Below, piece after piece: positions 10,835 to 21,631 of a stretch of DNA of 64,000 nt (position 1 is its first letter; each line of letters opens with the position of its first letter). The notes beneath the pieces are model-generated. The model saw only the letters and a list, made by a program, of their open reading frames with translations. It was not told where the DNA came from and did not search any database. The translations under genes were made by a program, and so were the position numbers. This DNA comes from Karstenula rhodostoma CBS 690.94 (lineage: Eukaryota; Ascomycota; Dothideomycetes; Pleosporales; Didymosphaeriaceae). The DNA lies in contig MU001514.1 in the NCBI GenBank assembly GCA_010093485.1, forward strand, positions 594,266 through 658,265, written 5' to 3'.

Positions 10835-12489
10835 GTTGGTATCTAAATCGCAATCGCAAAGCTCCAGCGCAAAGAGCTGAACACGTATGGTATGGTGTGG
10901 TGCTGAACAGACGCCGACCGTCTCGTCTCACCGTTACACAACGCAGCCCTCCCAGCGCGCTGAACCGTCATCTTAAGTATCGCAGCTAGATCCCGCGCAT
11001 CGGAAACCGTCCCAGGCCCTGCATGCATGCAATCAACAACCCCTCACTGCCGCTCGCTCTCTTATCACGACGTTGACTCGACCATGGACGATAAGAAGCT
11101 TTCGGAGCCCGGGCGGGCGCTGCTGCGGGTTTCGCATGCAGCGACTGCAATGGGCTAGACTGCGCTGGGGGTGCATGGGTGGGCGGAAATGCTCCGCGAG
11201 AGGTGATACGTCACGGGTGGACATCGAAGTCTGACAGTGGGAGGACTGGTGTGTGAAAGACGTCTGGACCTCAAGTAGATTTTGTGGATGAGTATGCTGC
11301 TCGCGTGTAGTACACTTGCTGAGGGAAAGAGCTTGGTACGCATCTGTAAGACGTCTTGGTCGCAGGCAAGCTTCTGCTAATAGACACCTTGGGGGCTGGA
11401 GGCGAGCTTCATGTTTATCCTTGATAGTCGTTTATGCGACATTCGTGTCAAAAATCAGAAAATCATTGCGGGTTAGAAAGTAAACCCCAACTCCCTCGCA
11501 GGATACGGAAATACGCAGCTGAACAAGGCCAGGAAGGGCTGATCGCGAGACGACTCGGTGGCCCATTCTACGGAACGCATTGTCCACAGCAATGAATTTG
11601 TTTGTGGTGTTGATTGAAGGACATGTCGCCACGCCAGGTAACTAACAACCGCTGCCACGTACCCCTCAGCCTCCGGCCTACTACACCTCCTATCCTACTC
11701 TTACCCGATCCCTCTCTCGCCATACATTCCAACACATGCACTCCCTATCACCGTCAGCGTGTCGGTGTTCGTACGCTCCATTATCGTTACTATGGGCGAA
11801 GATAGGCTTGTTGCGCCACTGTGAGGAGACCGAACGTGTGCGATGTTCTGGTGTGATATGAGTGGATGATGATGTGTTCCGGTACTGCAATATTGAAGTA
11901 GGGAGACGCGCTCGCGAGGAGTATGGGGATTAGAAGTTGGTGAGCATCGATTGGATGAATATCGCGTTGGGTGTAAGTCGTTGGGGGCCGGTTGAACGAT
12001 AGTGCGTACCATCTGCACCAGATATGAGTGGAGGTGGAGAAGCGCGTGATATGATAGACGTGGCGGGAGAGAGGTGGCGGAGATGAGGATGATGAGAGAG
12101 AGGAACTGTGAGAGAGGTCGTGGGATGAAGATGATGGGGAGAGGGAGGTGGAGAGGTGGGTGGAGAGTGTTTGGGCGTCGGGGAACGTACCGTCGATGCT
12201 CCTTCACTGTCCAAGCACCGCAAACATTCCAGACTTCTTCCTCGCTCTACACCACTCGGGCGATGAAGCAATGAAAAAGAAAAGGCGGCTCAACCCGAGG
12301 TAGTGCAATACGAGTTGGGCCAGTGTTAAGAATTGGTCAAGTGTTAGACATCAGCCGACTGCACCCAGCCACCGAGTCATCGCGAGTGCCTCAGCTTTTC
12401 AGCCAAGCGTGAAGCGTGTTCAAAAAAGTATGCTGTTACCCGAGGATGCTCCCGGAACCTTGAGAATGGGGTTCGTCCAACGGTTCCAC
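10835..12489. other. Intergenic, nothing recognised
   Basis: About 1.65 kb upstream of the permease and downstream of the small membrane ORF at 12490. The stretch 12060-12180 is strongly purine-rich on the plus strand (GAGAGG/GATGA runs). Several short open frames exist but none has a plausible domain. Confidence 0.4.
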
Positions 12490-12684
12490 TCATGCGATGA
12501 TCGCGGGCAAGACGCTGGCAACCCATATGAGGGAAAGGATGATCCAGTAACGCAGTCTGTAAGACCACATCCTGCGCGGCGCCATGGGGTGCCATAGTAG
12601 CCAGTGGGCCATCCGTGAAAGTTGTGTGGGCAGCAAAAACAGCACCATCAGGAGGTAGAGGTAGAGAAGTATATCGCGTAGCAT
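12490..12684 (-). CDS. Small putative membrane protein
   Basis: A 64-residue frame starts MLRDILLYLYLLMVLFLLP and has two strong hydrophobic helices separated by a basic stretch (HPMAPRRMWSYRLRYW), ending VLPAIIA. A TATAAAAA box on the same strand lies 55-62 nt before the ATG, which supports an independent start. It may instead be the distal exon of the membrane protein at 12911-13292, since both are minus-strand, membrane-like and adjacent. Family not recognised. Confidence 0.35.
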   Translation of the reverse strand: MLRDILLYLYLLMVLFLLPTQLSRMAHWLLWHPMAPRRMWSYRLRYWIILSLIWVASVLPAIIA

Positions 12685-12738
12685 CTCCTATGCATCAAGG
12701 TGAAGAAGAAAAGAGCAAGTGGGCAGAACGCCGAACGG

Positions 12739-12746
12739 TTTTTATA
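12739..12746 (-). promoter_or_regulatory. TATA box of small membrane ORF
   Basis: The minus strand reads GCTATAAAAACC here, 55-62 nt before the ATG at 12684, followed by a pyrimidine-rich leader. Confidence 0.45.
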
Positions 12747-12910
12747 GCTACCGGACGTCGTCGCCTGTGTGAGGAAGGAACTCTTTCAGCAGGAGCTCGT
12801 CAGGAGGGTGCGTGTTGGGAAACAGCTCAGTGGTACATGGGGAAGGAGGCAGTCGCGACTACGAGCCCATCGCCCATGGTGAAGGATTGGCATCAGTGAC
12901 CCCATCGGCT

Positions 12911-13292
12911 CTAAAATCCCATCAGTACAGACCTCTCAATCATGGCATGGGCATCTCTCACAACGACAATAATAGCCCAGAAAGTGATGAAGTATTGCAG
13001 AAACCACCCCGTATACCGCATCCAGAGTTGCGGCCAGGTCTGCGGCCGCGCGTCGGGCACGAAACGGCCCACCAGCGCGTCAAAGAGGGGCATCCCCAGA
13101 AACGCGCTTTCCCATGCCGTGAAGAAGAAAAACGCCTGCATGAATTGCTCGTTTGGGGGGGGGGGCGCCTTGGGTGAAGAAGCGCAGGGCAGGCGGGATG
13201 TGGAGCGTCTCGGTTTCGAAGCGCGAGACGGCTGCTGCCATGGAGAGCAGCGCGGCGGTGAACCAGGAGGAAAGCTGCTGTGTAAAAGACAT
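12911..13292 (-). CDS. Putative multi-helix membrane protein, frameshifted
   Basis: The frame starts at 13292 with MSFTQQLSSWFTAALLSMAA and reads to LRFFTQGAPPP. There it meets an 11-base homopolymer (G on the plus strand, 13155-13165). Past that run the sense continues in another frame as NEQFMQAFFFFTAWESAF to a TAG at 12911. A run of 10 would join the two into one protein of about 126 residues with four hydrophobic segments (about 10-25, 52-70, 88-105 and the end). No GT donor is available near the join, so an intron is unlikely. A homopolymer sequencing error is the simplest reading; a true disabling mutation is possible. Conserved-looking residues such as WESAFLGMP and RDAHAM resemble small sterol-isomerase-type helical bundles only loosely, so I assign no function. 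Confidence 0.45.
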
Positions 13293-13695
13293 TATGGCGG
13301 GCGTGTGAGGAAGGGAGGGGGAGGTGGGAGGATTGCTGCGTTTGCGGATTTGTAGGAGGGTGTTGAGTGTGGTGGAGATGCCATACCGTGGTTGCGCAAC
13401 TGCGCCTTGTGGAGCTTACACTGCTGATGAGCCCTCACACTCGAAACATTTCTCGCTGCCATGCCATGCTATAGCCTGTGTTGCAAGTCCTACAGCATGG
13501 AAGTGGGGATTGCGTGTACGTCCTGAATTGCCAACAGTATTGCACCATTCAGTCATAAACAACATGTCATATCTTGCAAAGTCGCCAAAATGTCCATACA
13601 ACGCTCAAATCGTACACGACATGCCAAACCCTAGACAGACGCCAGAACTAAAACGTACTCACACCCCACTCCTCGATTCGATGAATCTCACTACA
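13293..13695. other. Intergenic, nothing recognised
   Basis: About 400 nt holding the promoter of the membrane protein and the 3' flank of COY1, both minus-strand genes. No feature seen. Confidence 0.4.
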
Positions 13696-16038
13696 TCATG
13701 TCCCCGCTTCCGTACCATCAAACCCTTGCTTCTGCCAGACGGTCCCCTCGTCCGCCGCCGCGATCGGCCCTCCCGCCGCTGCGACCTCCGCCATGGCACC
13801 TGTGTGCGTGCCCGCGTACGAAAATAGCATCCAGAACACCATGAAGTGCAGACCGAAGAGATACGCCGCGAATAGGTTCCTGCTCGTGCGCGTCTGCAGC
13901 ACGAGCCGCGTGACGCGGAACACCATGCGCTCGAGCACGTGCATCCTCCTGAACGCGCGGGCAGACTCGCGGCCGCGAAAGGCGGCGAAGGGGCTGATGT
14001 TGGACTCGTAGGCGGAGCGGTAGCGGTCCATTGTCAGGCCCGAGGACGTGTTGTCCGAGGTGTAAAGGGGCGTGTGGGAGGGCGCGGTGGCGGTAGAGGC
14101 AGCGCCGCGGTTGTACGATGAGACATAGCGTGTTTTCTCGTAGAGGTCGAGGTTGTCCTTTTGCAGAGCGGCGACCTCGGAGCGCAGGGTGGAGATGGTG
14201 GTGTAGGACTTCTGGAGCTCGGACTCGAGCTCTGCATTGCGCTTTTTGAAGCGGTCGCGTTGTGCGGTGACCATGGGGAGGATGCCGGGGTTGCCGGGGG
14301 CGGAGAGGGTGGTCTGGGGGGCGGAGGCTGGGTCGAAGCCCGAGATGATGGAGGAGGTGGGGGATGAGGCGCGGCCGCGACGGTTGCCTGCGAAGGAGGA
14401 CTGCGGGTAGCGTGATGTGTAGGTGCCGGCTACGGACATGGCGGACGGGTCGAAGGCGTTGGAAGCTTCCTGCTGGACCTTCTCGAGGTCGGCTTCCAGG
14501 GTTTCATTCAGCATCTTGGACTTTTCCAGCTCCATGTTGGTATTAGAGAGTTCTTCTTGCAGAGCTTCGAGGCGGCTTTGCAGGTCCTGGTGCGAGACGC
14601 GCAGGACGGTGAGCTCGTTGCTGAGCTTCTTGTTGCGGGCCAGGAGGAGCTGCTCTAATGTCTCGCCTTTGCCCTTGCTGGCACCGCCGTTCTGCGACAA
14701 AGCGATCTCGGTGGCTTCATCGTCGTCGTCACCTGTTGCGAACTCTATGGACTGCGGGTGGTCAGTATGTAGCAAGACCAACCAATCTTTGAGATACTTA
14801 CCTTGAGTACTTCGAGCTCCTGCTTCACGTTGTCGTAATCACTCCACTTTTGCACTTTTTCGCGAAGGGCATCCTTTTCGCTCTTCAGAGCCTTGATCTC
14901 GCGCTCCAGGCTGCGGGTTTCGGTCTCCAAGCGGGTCTTGTCGGAGTCCTTCTCGAACCGAGCCGACTCCAGTTTGCGCAAGAGAGAAGAGTTTTCGGAC
15001 TGCAGGCGGAGGAAGGCTGGGTCATCTTCGACTGGAACTGGTTGAGTGACGTGAGCGGAGGCAGACTGCGCCAGCTCGAGACGCAGGTGTTCATTCCGAG
15101 CTTCGACCTCGGCAAGGCGATGGCTCGTCCTCTCCAATTCAGAGCTAACAATCTCGAGCTCCGCAGCTGTCGCGCCCCGACCGCTGTCCCCTTCGGCGTC
15201 GTCTCCCTTGCCAAGCCTCTGCGAGACCTCGTAGCTCGCCTTCAATTCCTTCAGCAACCGGTCCTGGCTCTCGACCTTCTCTTCCAGGCTCTTCTCCTTG
15301 GACTCCCAGTTGTCCTGCTTCTCGCTCAGCACAGCTTCCCAGGATGCCTCGACGTCCTTGATCTTGCCATCTCTGGTGTCCTCTAGGGTTTTGCGTGCGG
15401 TCCGTTCTTCCTCGAGCTTCTTCTCCGCATCCTCCAGCTGCGACGTCAGTTTTGCTACTGTCTTTTGGAGACGTTCGTTTTCCGCGGTAATCTTTGGCAC
15501 GGTTTCTTCGGCGGTGACCAGCGAGTCGATGGAGGCTTCGAGGAGCGGATATGGGTCAGGTGCTTCGGACAGCGGCGAGTAGAGCTGGAAGAAGGCGGCC
15601 TGCACCGACTTGGACTGGTTTGATATGAGGTCGATGAAGCCTTGGTATGCTAGGGAGGGTCAACATGCAGGACACGTAGCGTGTGCAGCAAGACGGCATA
15701 CATTTCAGCAGAGCCTTGAAGTCGTTCAGCTTGCTTGCGTCGTCGAGCTTGCGGAAGTCCTTTGTCTTCTGGGCGAGGTCTTTGCGCTGGGTGAGGGTGT
15801 CCCGCTGGTGTGCTACGAGGTCTGAGGCTACCGTGTCGAGCTGCGGAACGAGCGTGGTCAGGTCGATGTCTGCGTCTACCGTCAGCGCGTTCGGGTGCTG
15901 GTGGTGGGGGCATCACGTACTCCGCCATGCGCCTATGGCCTTCTGGAACTTGTTGTCGTCTGCATTGTTGATTGCGCTGCCTTCGTTCCGTGTCGCATCC
16001 TGGGAGCTCGTGCTCTCCGTGTCCGAGATGCTCTCCAT
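13696..16038 (-). CDS. COY1: Golgi coiled-coil protein CASP/COY1
   Basis: Four exons: 16038-15921, 15869-15702, 15649-14802 and 14751-13696, giving 729 residues. The short N-terminal part (NKFQKAIGAWRNIDLTTLVPQLD) matches the start of CASP proteins. Residues of roughly 140-560 are coiled coil rich in E, K, L and Q. The C-terminal CASP domain follows (QRDRFKKRNAELESELQ, then a FAAFRGRESARAFRRMHVLERM segment) and ends in a single tail-anchor helix (LFAAYLFGLHFMVFWMLF). CASP/Coy1 sits in the Golgi membrane as a golgin acting in retrograde traffic with SNAREs and tethers; the domain order and tail anchor are all present. It shares a 310-bp divergent upstream region with the VPS3-like gene. Confidence 0.95.
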
Positions 16039-16348
16039 GTCTGGGCGGGGCTGTGTGGGATCGAATTGCAGCGAGCGTCCACAGTTCAGTCTACTATCTC
16101 ATGGATCTCACAGGCAGTGCATTTGGGCTCCGCGGCGGCGCACGGGTCGGGCGGGTAGGCGAGGCGGTTGCAGACAGCTTTCACCCTGCATGGATGGTGA
16201 TGCGGGCTGAGCCACTACCGATTGGCTGGGTATCGATAGTACGCAGCTCCAACCCAGGCTTCCCTCATCCTCCAGAGTCCACCCGCGCCCGCCATGAGCT
16301 CTGTGTCTTGCGCATAGAGAGCCATGGCGCCCGCAGCACACATCCAAC
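16039..16348. promoter_or_regulatory. Divergent promoter COY1 / VPS3-like
   Basis: Only 310 nt separate the two start codons, so both genes, which each serve membrane traffic, must draw their promoters from it. No TATA box is evident. Confidence 0.5.
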
Positions 16349-19300
16349 ATGGCAGAAGCATCTCGCGCGCAATTGCGCGCCCGCCCGCCCCCGCAGCATG
16401 GCGCCTACATGCTGCGCAAGCTGGTCTCCAACCTGCCGCTATCCGCTGACGGCCAGGCCGCCGACGTGCGCATAACATGCGTCGAAGTATGGGGTATGTC
16501 ATGTTGAATGCCAAACACACTGTCTTGGCGCTGAATTCGATTACACAGACAACAACCTCTACGTGGGCACCTCGGCCGCAGAGGTCCTCCACTTCGTGCT
16601 CCTCCCCGCCGAATCCAACGACCCTGCCGAAGAGCCCACCGCCATAATAGCCTCAAGACTTGAGCCCTCGTTCAACCAGGCAAGCGATGCCGGCGTCCAG
16701 CAGATCCTCCTGCTACCTGAAGTCAACAAGGCCTGCATACGCTGCAACAACTACCTGAGCTTCTACACGCTGCCCGAATTAAGCCCAGACTCCAGTGCGA
16801 AGCCCTTCTCGTCGTCGTGGATTGGCGGCTTGGACTTGAACGCGGAGCAGGGCAATGACGGCGCCGTGGTCATGGTGGGGCAGAAGAGCAAGACGCGACT
16901 GGTCAGGATCACAGAGGACGGCGCTCCTCGAGCGCTGAAGACGATAGAGTACGGAGGCTGCGTCACATCGGTCCGCCGAGACGCCTTTTCCTGCGCTGCC
17001 GATGCGCACTCGTATGCGCTGCTTGACGTGGAGAACGCGCAGAAGATTGGCCTGTTTCCCATATCTTCGTTAGACCCCGATGCTGGAGACGTAGGGGGTG
17101 CTGCCGAAGACATCACAGCCACGCTGCAACCACCATCGAGGAGTACTTCGTCTGTAGGTGTTCACCCACGCGGGTTACGGGAAGAACCCCGAGGTCATTC
17201 GAGAAGCTCGAGCTTGGGCATATTCGGTGCAGCTGGCCCAGAATCGCGCACCGCAAGCCCACGCGCCCCTGCACAGCGATATGGTTTCGATGTGCCTGAA
17301 TCGCTGTCTCGAAATATGTCGCCCGCCCCGGCCCCGTCTCCAGGTCGTTCCCCAACCAGGGGCCTTCCTGATAGGACGTCAAGTCTGACCAGATCTGGCG
17401 CCACCTCGCCTGTCAAACCCTTGCCGCTTCCTCCAGCCACCGGGGAAACTGCGCCAGCAGAGGAACAACCGGAAGCGCCCCTTTCTTTCGTCCCGTTAAA
17501 ACCGCTCGTCGCATCGCCAACACCGAACGAGTTTTTGCTGACTGTAGGCACGACGCCCTCCGACCCAGGAGTCGGCATGTTTGTAAACCTGGATGGAGAC
17601 ATGTCTCGCGGCAGCATAACGTTTGCCAGCTACCCAGATGCTATTGTCGTAGATGGCTCAGGGATCGACATGTCCATGTCCATGGAAGCCGACATGGATG
17701 CAGAAGAGGGTTATGTCCTAGCAGTGGTGCACAGCGAAGGAGAGGGCCAGTTTACGTATGGCGTTGAGATCCAGCGATGGGACGTAGACGCTGCCGAAGC
17801 AGAAGCCTCAAAAGAATGGCTAGACCTGCGACTGCTCGGAAATCTCGAGTCGAAGGATCAAGTTGCGATACCTCTAGGAATGCGCACAGTCGTGCAGCCA
17901 GTAGACCTGACACTTTCCGAGATTGGCGCGAAACTTATGATCAAACGATTGCAGTCATCGAATCCAAACACGGCGAAAGCTGCACAAGAAAAAGGCGATA
18001 TTGAATTCACAGAGCGGCTGTCGAAGCTGCAAACCAAGATTGTGCTCTGGGCCGGGGACCAGATATGGTGGGCTGTACGAAGCCCTCTGGTCATCAGGCT
18101 AGACTCTCGGTTAGAAGAGGCACAGTTCGCCCCCTTTGGGGATACTCGTCGCATACAACCTAACAGACGCTTACTCGAAACAATACTAGGTGATATACGA
18201 GGGCAAGAACCGCGTAATGAGTCAGAATATCTGAGTCTCATCTACATTCGGCAGAAGGCGTCGGTGCTACTCTTCATGGAAATGATATTACGTTCTCGGG
18301 ACAACATCATCGTGTTTGAGAACGAGAAGCGCATCACTGAGCAAGCACTGATAGAGGGAGAGATCGACCCTCGAATCGTACTCTCGGTACTGCCGATACT
18401 GAACGAGGAAGTTGTGCAAGGCCCAGAAGGCATACAGATATCTGGTGGTATCACGACTCTGATCGAACAGTTCTTGGAGCAAAACAAGCTTTCTGTCATG
18501 CAAGCTGACGTTAAAGGGCCATTTGGTGACAATCTGCTCCAGGTTGTGAAGAAATATTTGTCTTTCTGGAAGAAACAAAAGGGTATGGCAAGTGTGACAA
18601 ATGATCCATACGTGTTTCAATCTGTCGATGCTGCCCTACTACGGATTCTATTACTCCAAGATCAAGGGAATCCGAAGGGACCGGCCACAGCTGGTTCGGT
18701 TCGATCTGAACTCAACGAGTTCGTGGACAAGGACGTTGAATGTCTGGACCGAGCTATAATCTTGCTCGAGCAATTCAAGCGTCTGTACTTGTTGAGCCGT
18801 CTGTATCAAGGAAACAGCAAGCCACCAGAAAAGGCAATCAAGGTGCTCGGCACTTGGCGACGGATTATCGAAGGGGAGGTCGATGAAGGTGGGGAGTTCC
18901 TCGATGGGGAAAACGAGGTACGCAAGTACTTGACAAGAATTCGAGATCAGCCCATGGTAGAGGAGTATGGTTCGTGGCTAGCCAACCGTAACCCAAGGCT
19001 CGGTGTACAGGTATTTGCAGATGATCGGAGTAGAGTCAGATTCGACCCTACACGAGCCATGGCCGTGCTTCGGGAGAAGGCTCCGGGTGCTGTCAAAGAA
19101 TACCTGGAGTATTTGGTGTTCGATCTGAAGGTATTTGTCGCTCCGCAAGACCATCTTTGGTAGTTACTAAACACTGGCAGCATGCGCAATATGTGAACGA
19201 GCTTATTGCATACTATCTCGACACTGTCCTCACCGAGCTTGAAGGGGTTCCTTCGTCGCGAGACACATTGCTGCAGACCTACGAAACATACCGTATCCTG

Positions 19301-19972
19301 CTTTCACCCAAGCCTACATATCGGCAATTCATTACCGACAATGCGATGGATGCGGAATGGTGGCGTGCGCGTTTGCGCCTCCTCCAGCTGTTGGGCTCCA
19401 ACCAGCCAGCCACATCCTCATACGACGTGGCATCCGTCCTTTCCCGCTTACAGCCCTATGAACAGGAACTCGTTCCAGAGATGATCATCCTGAATGGCCG
19501 TCAAGGTCGACACCCGGTAGCGCTACGCCTGCTCACGCATGGGCTGGGCGATTTCGACACAGCGATATCATACTGCCTGTACGGCGGCTCCTCTATATTC
19601 CGCCCTTCAGGCTCGGGCTACGTACCCCAGTCCGAGCTCCCCACCAGATCCGAGCAGTCCCGCCTTTTCAACTACCTGCTGCAGGAGTTCCTCCGTCTCG
19701 ATGATCTATCGCAGCGCATCGAGCAAACTGGCGTTTTGCTGGAGCGGTTCGGAGGCTGGTATGATATTGGGGATGTTCTGGCTATTCTGCCAGATGAGTG
19801 GAGTGTGGATGTCTTTTCGGGCTTTTTAATACAGGCACTGAGGAGGCTCGTGAGAGAGAAAGCGGAAAGCGGAATTGTGAAGGCTTTGAGTGATGCGCAG
19901 AATAGCCAGATGAGCGCAGAGTTGGTGGAGAAAAGAGAGGATTTGGGACCCACTTTTGAGAGGGTCAGTTGA
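16349..19972 (+). CDS. VPS3/TGFBRAP1-like CORVET tethering subunit
   Basis: Exons 16349-16493, 16549-19130 and 19181-19972 give 1,172 residues. The N-terminal third is a CNH (citron-homology) beta-propeller with phrases such as DNNLYVGTSAAEVLHF, PEVNKACIRCNNYLSFYTLPEL and GGLDLN, interrupted by a long Ser/Pro disordered loop (about 210-300). The C-terminal half is helical repeat of the Vps39/TRAP1 type (ALIEGEIDPRIVLSVLP; FVDKDVECLDRAIILLEQFKRLYLL; DTAISYCLYGG). The equivalent protein in yeast is Vps3 of the CORVET complex, which tethers early endosomes through Vps21/Rab5. The C-terminal end is uncertain: the frame stops at 19972, but a GTCAGT donor just before it and an acceptor at 20009 would add a short alternative tail ending at 20041. 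The family also includes Vam6/Vps39 (HOPS), but the domain pattern fits Vps3 better. Confidence 0.85.
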
Positions 19973-20250
19973 TAGTTTTGCACATATGAATGACCTAAAT
20001 GTCTTTAGCAATGCATCCGCGAGCATGGAACGAGGACATGAATGCTGCGACAAAAGCGTGCCTTCCTGTGTAAGGTCTTGGCATGCGCGAGTCATAGCGC
20101 GCCTCGACGATCAACACTAATCTCTTCACATACTTTCTCAACCCCATCTGCCAAGGCGTCAATCGTTCGCGACAACGAAATTGGGTTTCCAGTAAACCTC
20201 TGCTCCATCGATCACCAACCCCCGAACCCCGGGTCAATTGTTACAGCAAG

Positions 20251-21054
20251 ATGCAACGTCGCATGGTATGCCTAGCCCCCGCTCAATTTTCATCCCTCCT
20301 GGCCCAGCAGTGCACCGTCCATCACACGCGCCCCACTTTCTTTCGTCGAAGTCAGCCGCATTGTGACTATACGGCGACGTTGTTTTCTGACCCTTGATTA
20401 CTTCGGCTGTGGTTCCCGATGCTAGAAATCTTCGTCGCCGTCGTAAGATAATATAGCTAACGGCGCTACGGATAGCTCTCCAAGGAGGATGAGGTCTCGG
20501 CAGGCGCCGAGGACATGGAGGTGCGCCGGGAAGATCAAGAAAAGATCAACCGCTTCAGCTCTCTGCACCAGAAAGAGACAGCTATTGAAGACGAGCTGAA
20601 GGCGAAGATGGTGAGTACGACCCTCGCTTAGGCGGTAAGCCTCCTACGGGGTTCTGTCAAGAGCATGGACTGTTGGTTTTAAAGGCAAGGCTGACTCCCG
20701 TTACAGAAAGAGAAAGAGGACCTAGAAGAGATATCGGGCGAGCTAGAACTGGTGGACGAGGAGGAGAAGGTGCCGTAAGTACCACCACCCGTTCCCATTC
20801 ACAACTCGTGACACTATCTCGCGGATTACGATGTGTAAAAAGGCTGATATCAGACCAACAGCTACAAGATTGGCGACTGCTTCGTCTCATTACCACAGCC
20901 CGAAGTCCTCGAGCTGCTCGAGTCGTCTACAGAAGCAATCGACGGCGACGTTGATGTCTTGAAGGAGCGCCTCGACACTATCCACGACGAGATGGCAGAG
21001 CTCAAAAAGGCGCTTTATGGCAGATTCGGAAGAAGTATCAATCTCGAGACGTAA
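20251..21054 (+). CDS. GIM3: Prefoldin subunit 4
   Basis: Four exons: 20251-20265 (only five codons), 20476-20610, 20707-20774 and 20862-21054, giving 136 residues. The spliced start is MQRRMLSKEDEVSAGAEDME, and the body MEVRREDQEKINRFSSLHQ...VPYKIGDCFVSLPQPEVLELLE is the typical beta-type prefoldin subunit 4: two helices forming a coiled coil around a small beta hairpin, ending in a helix with DEMAELKKALYGRFG. It is part of the hexameric prefoldin chaperone, which hands unfolded actin and tubulin to the CCT chaperonin in the cytosol. The first intron is 210 nt, unusually long for this window. The small first exon is deduced from frame and homology only. Confidence 0.93.
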
Positions 21055-21631
21055 AGCCACCAACAGCTTTCCGGGGTTGGATAATGGTTTCCGGCTAGGC
21101 GGAAGCGACATATGTGCGACGCGCAATTCAGCTTGAAACAAATTCATCAAGTTCATCAGCACCTTTCTCGATTTTATTCGTGCTATCGGCCTGCTTTGAG
21201 CAGATACTGAACAATGTTTGGTACGCTCAGCGCTGCTTCCTTCGGGCGGCCTGTTGGTTCTCGCCTGTACGTTCCCGGTCCCCAACCGAAACTAGACGCG
21301 CAATTCTCGCCGACTTCGACACAACACTCAGATAGATGAAGACGCCATCGCGATCCAGTTAGAATGCCGTCATTGCCGATCACGTGTCGGTTCTGCCCCC
21401 GACCTGCATATGTAGTCTCGGGTTGGATCTGCACTGCTTCTACCAGATCGGTGTGCCTTACCCACCTCGGGTATGCTATTAACCTAACGCGGGGTTGTTG
21501 TCCTGGATCCCCAATATGCTAAAAATCTAGCATTCGTTATTTTGTCATCGTGTTCCCGGGAGTGTGGAGTCATGCCCAACATTCTTTTGGTTTCCTTCCT
21601 CACTTTGAGACGGTGATCCGTTCTATGCATC
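21055..21631. other. Intergenic, nothing recognised
   Basis: About 580 nt between prefoldin subunit 4 and the MFS transporter, carrying the 3' UTR of one and promoter of the other. No feature seen. Confidence 0.4.
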
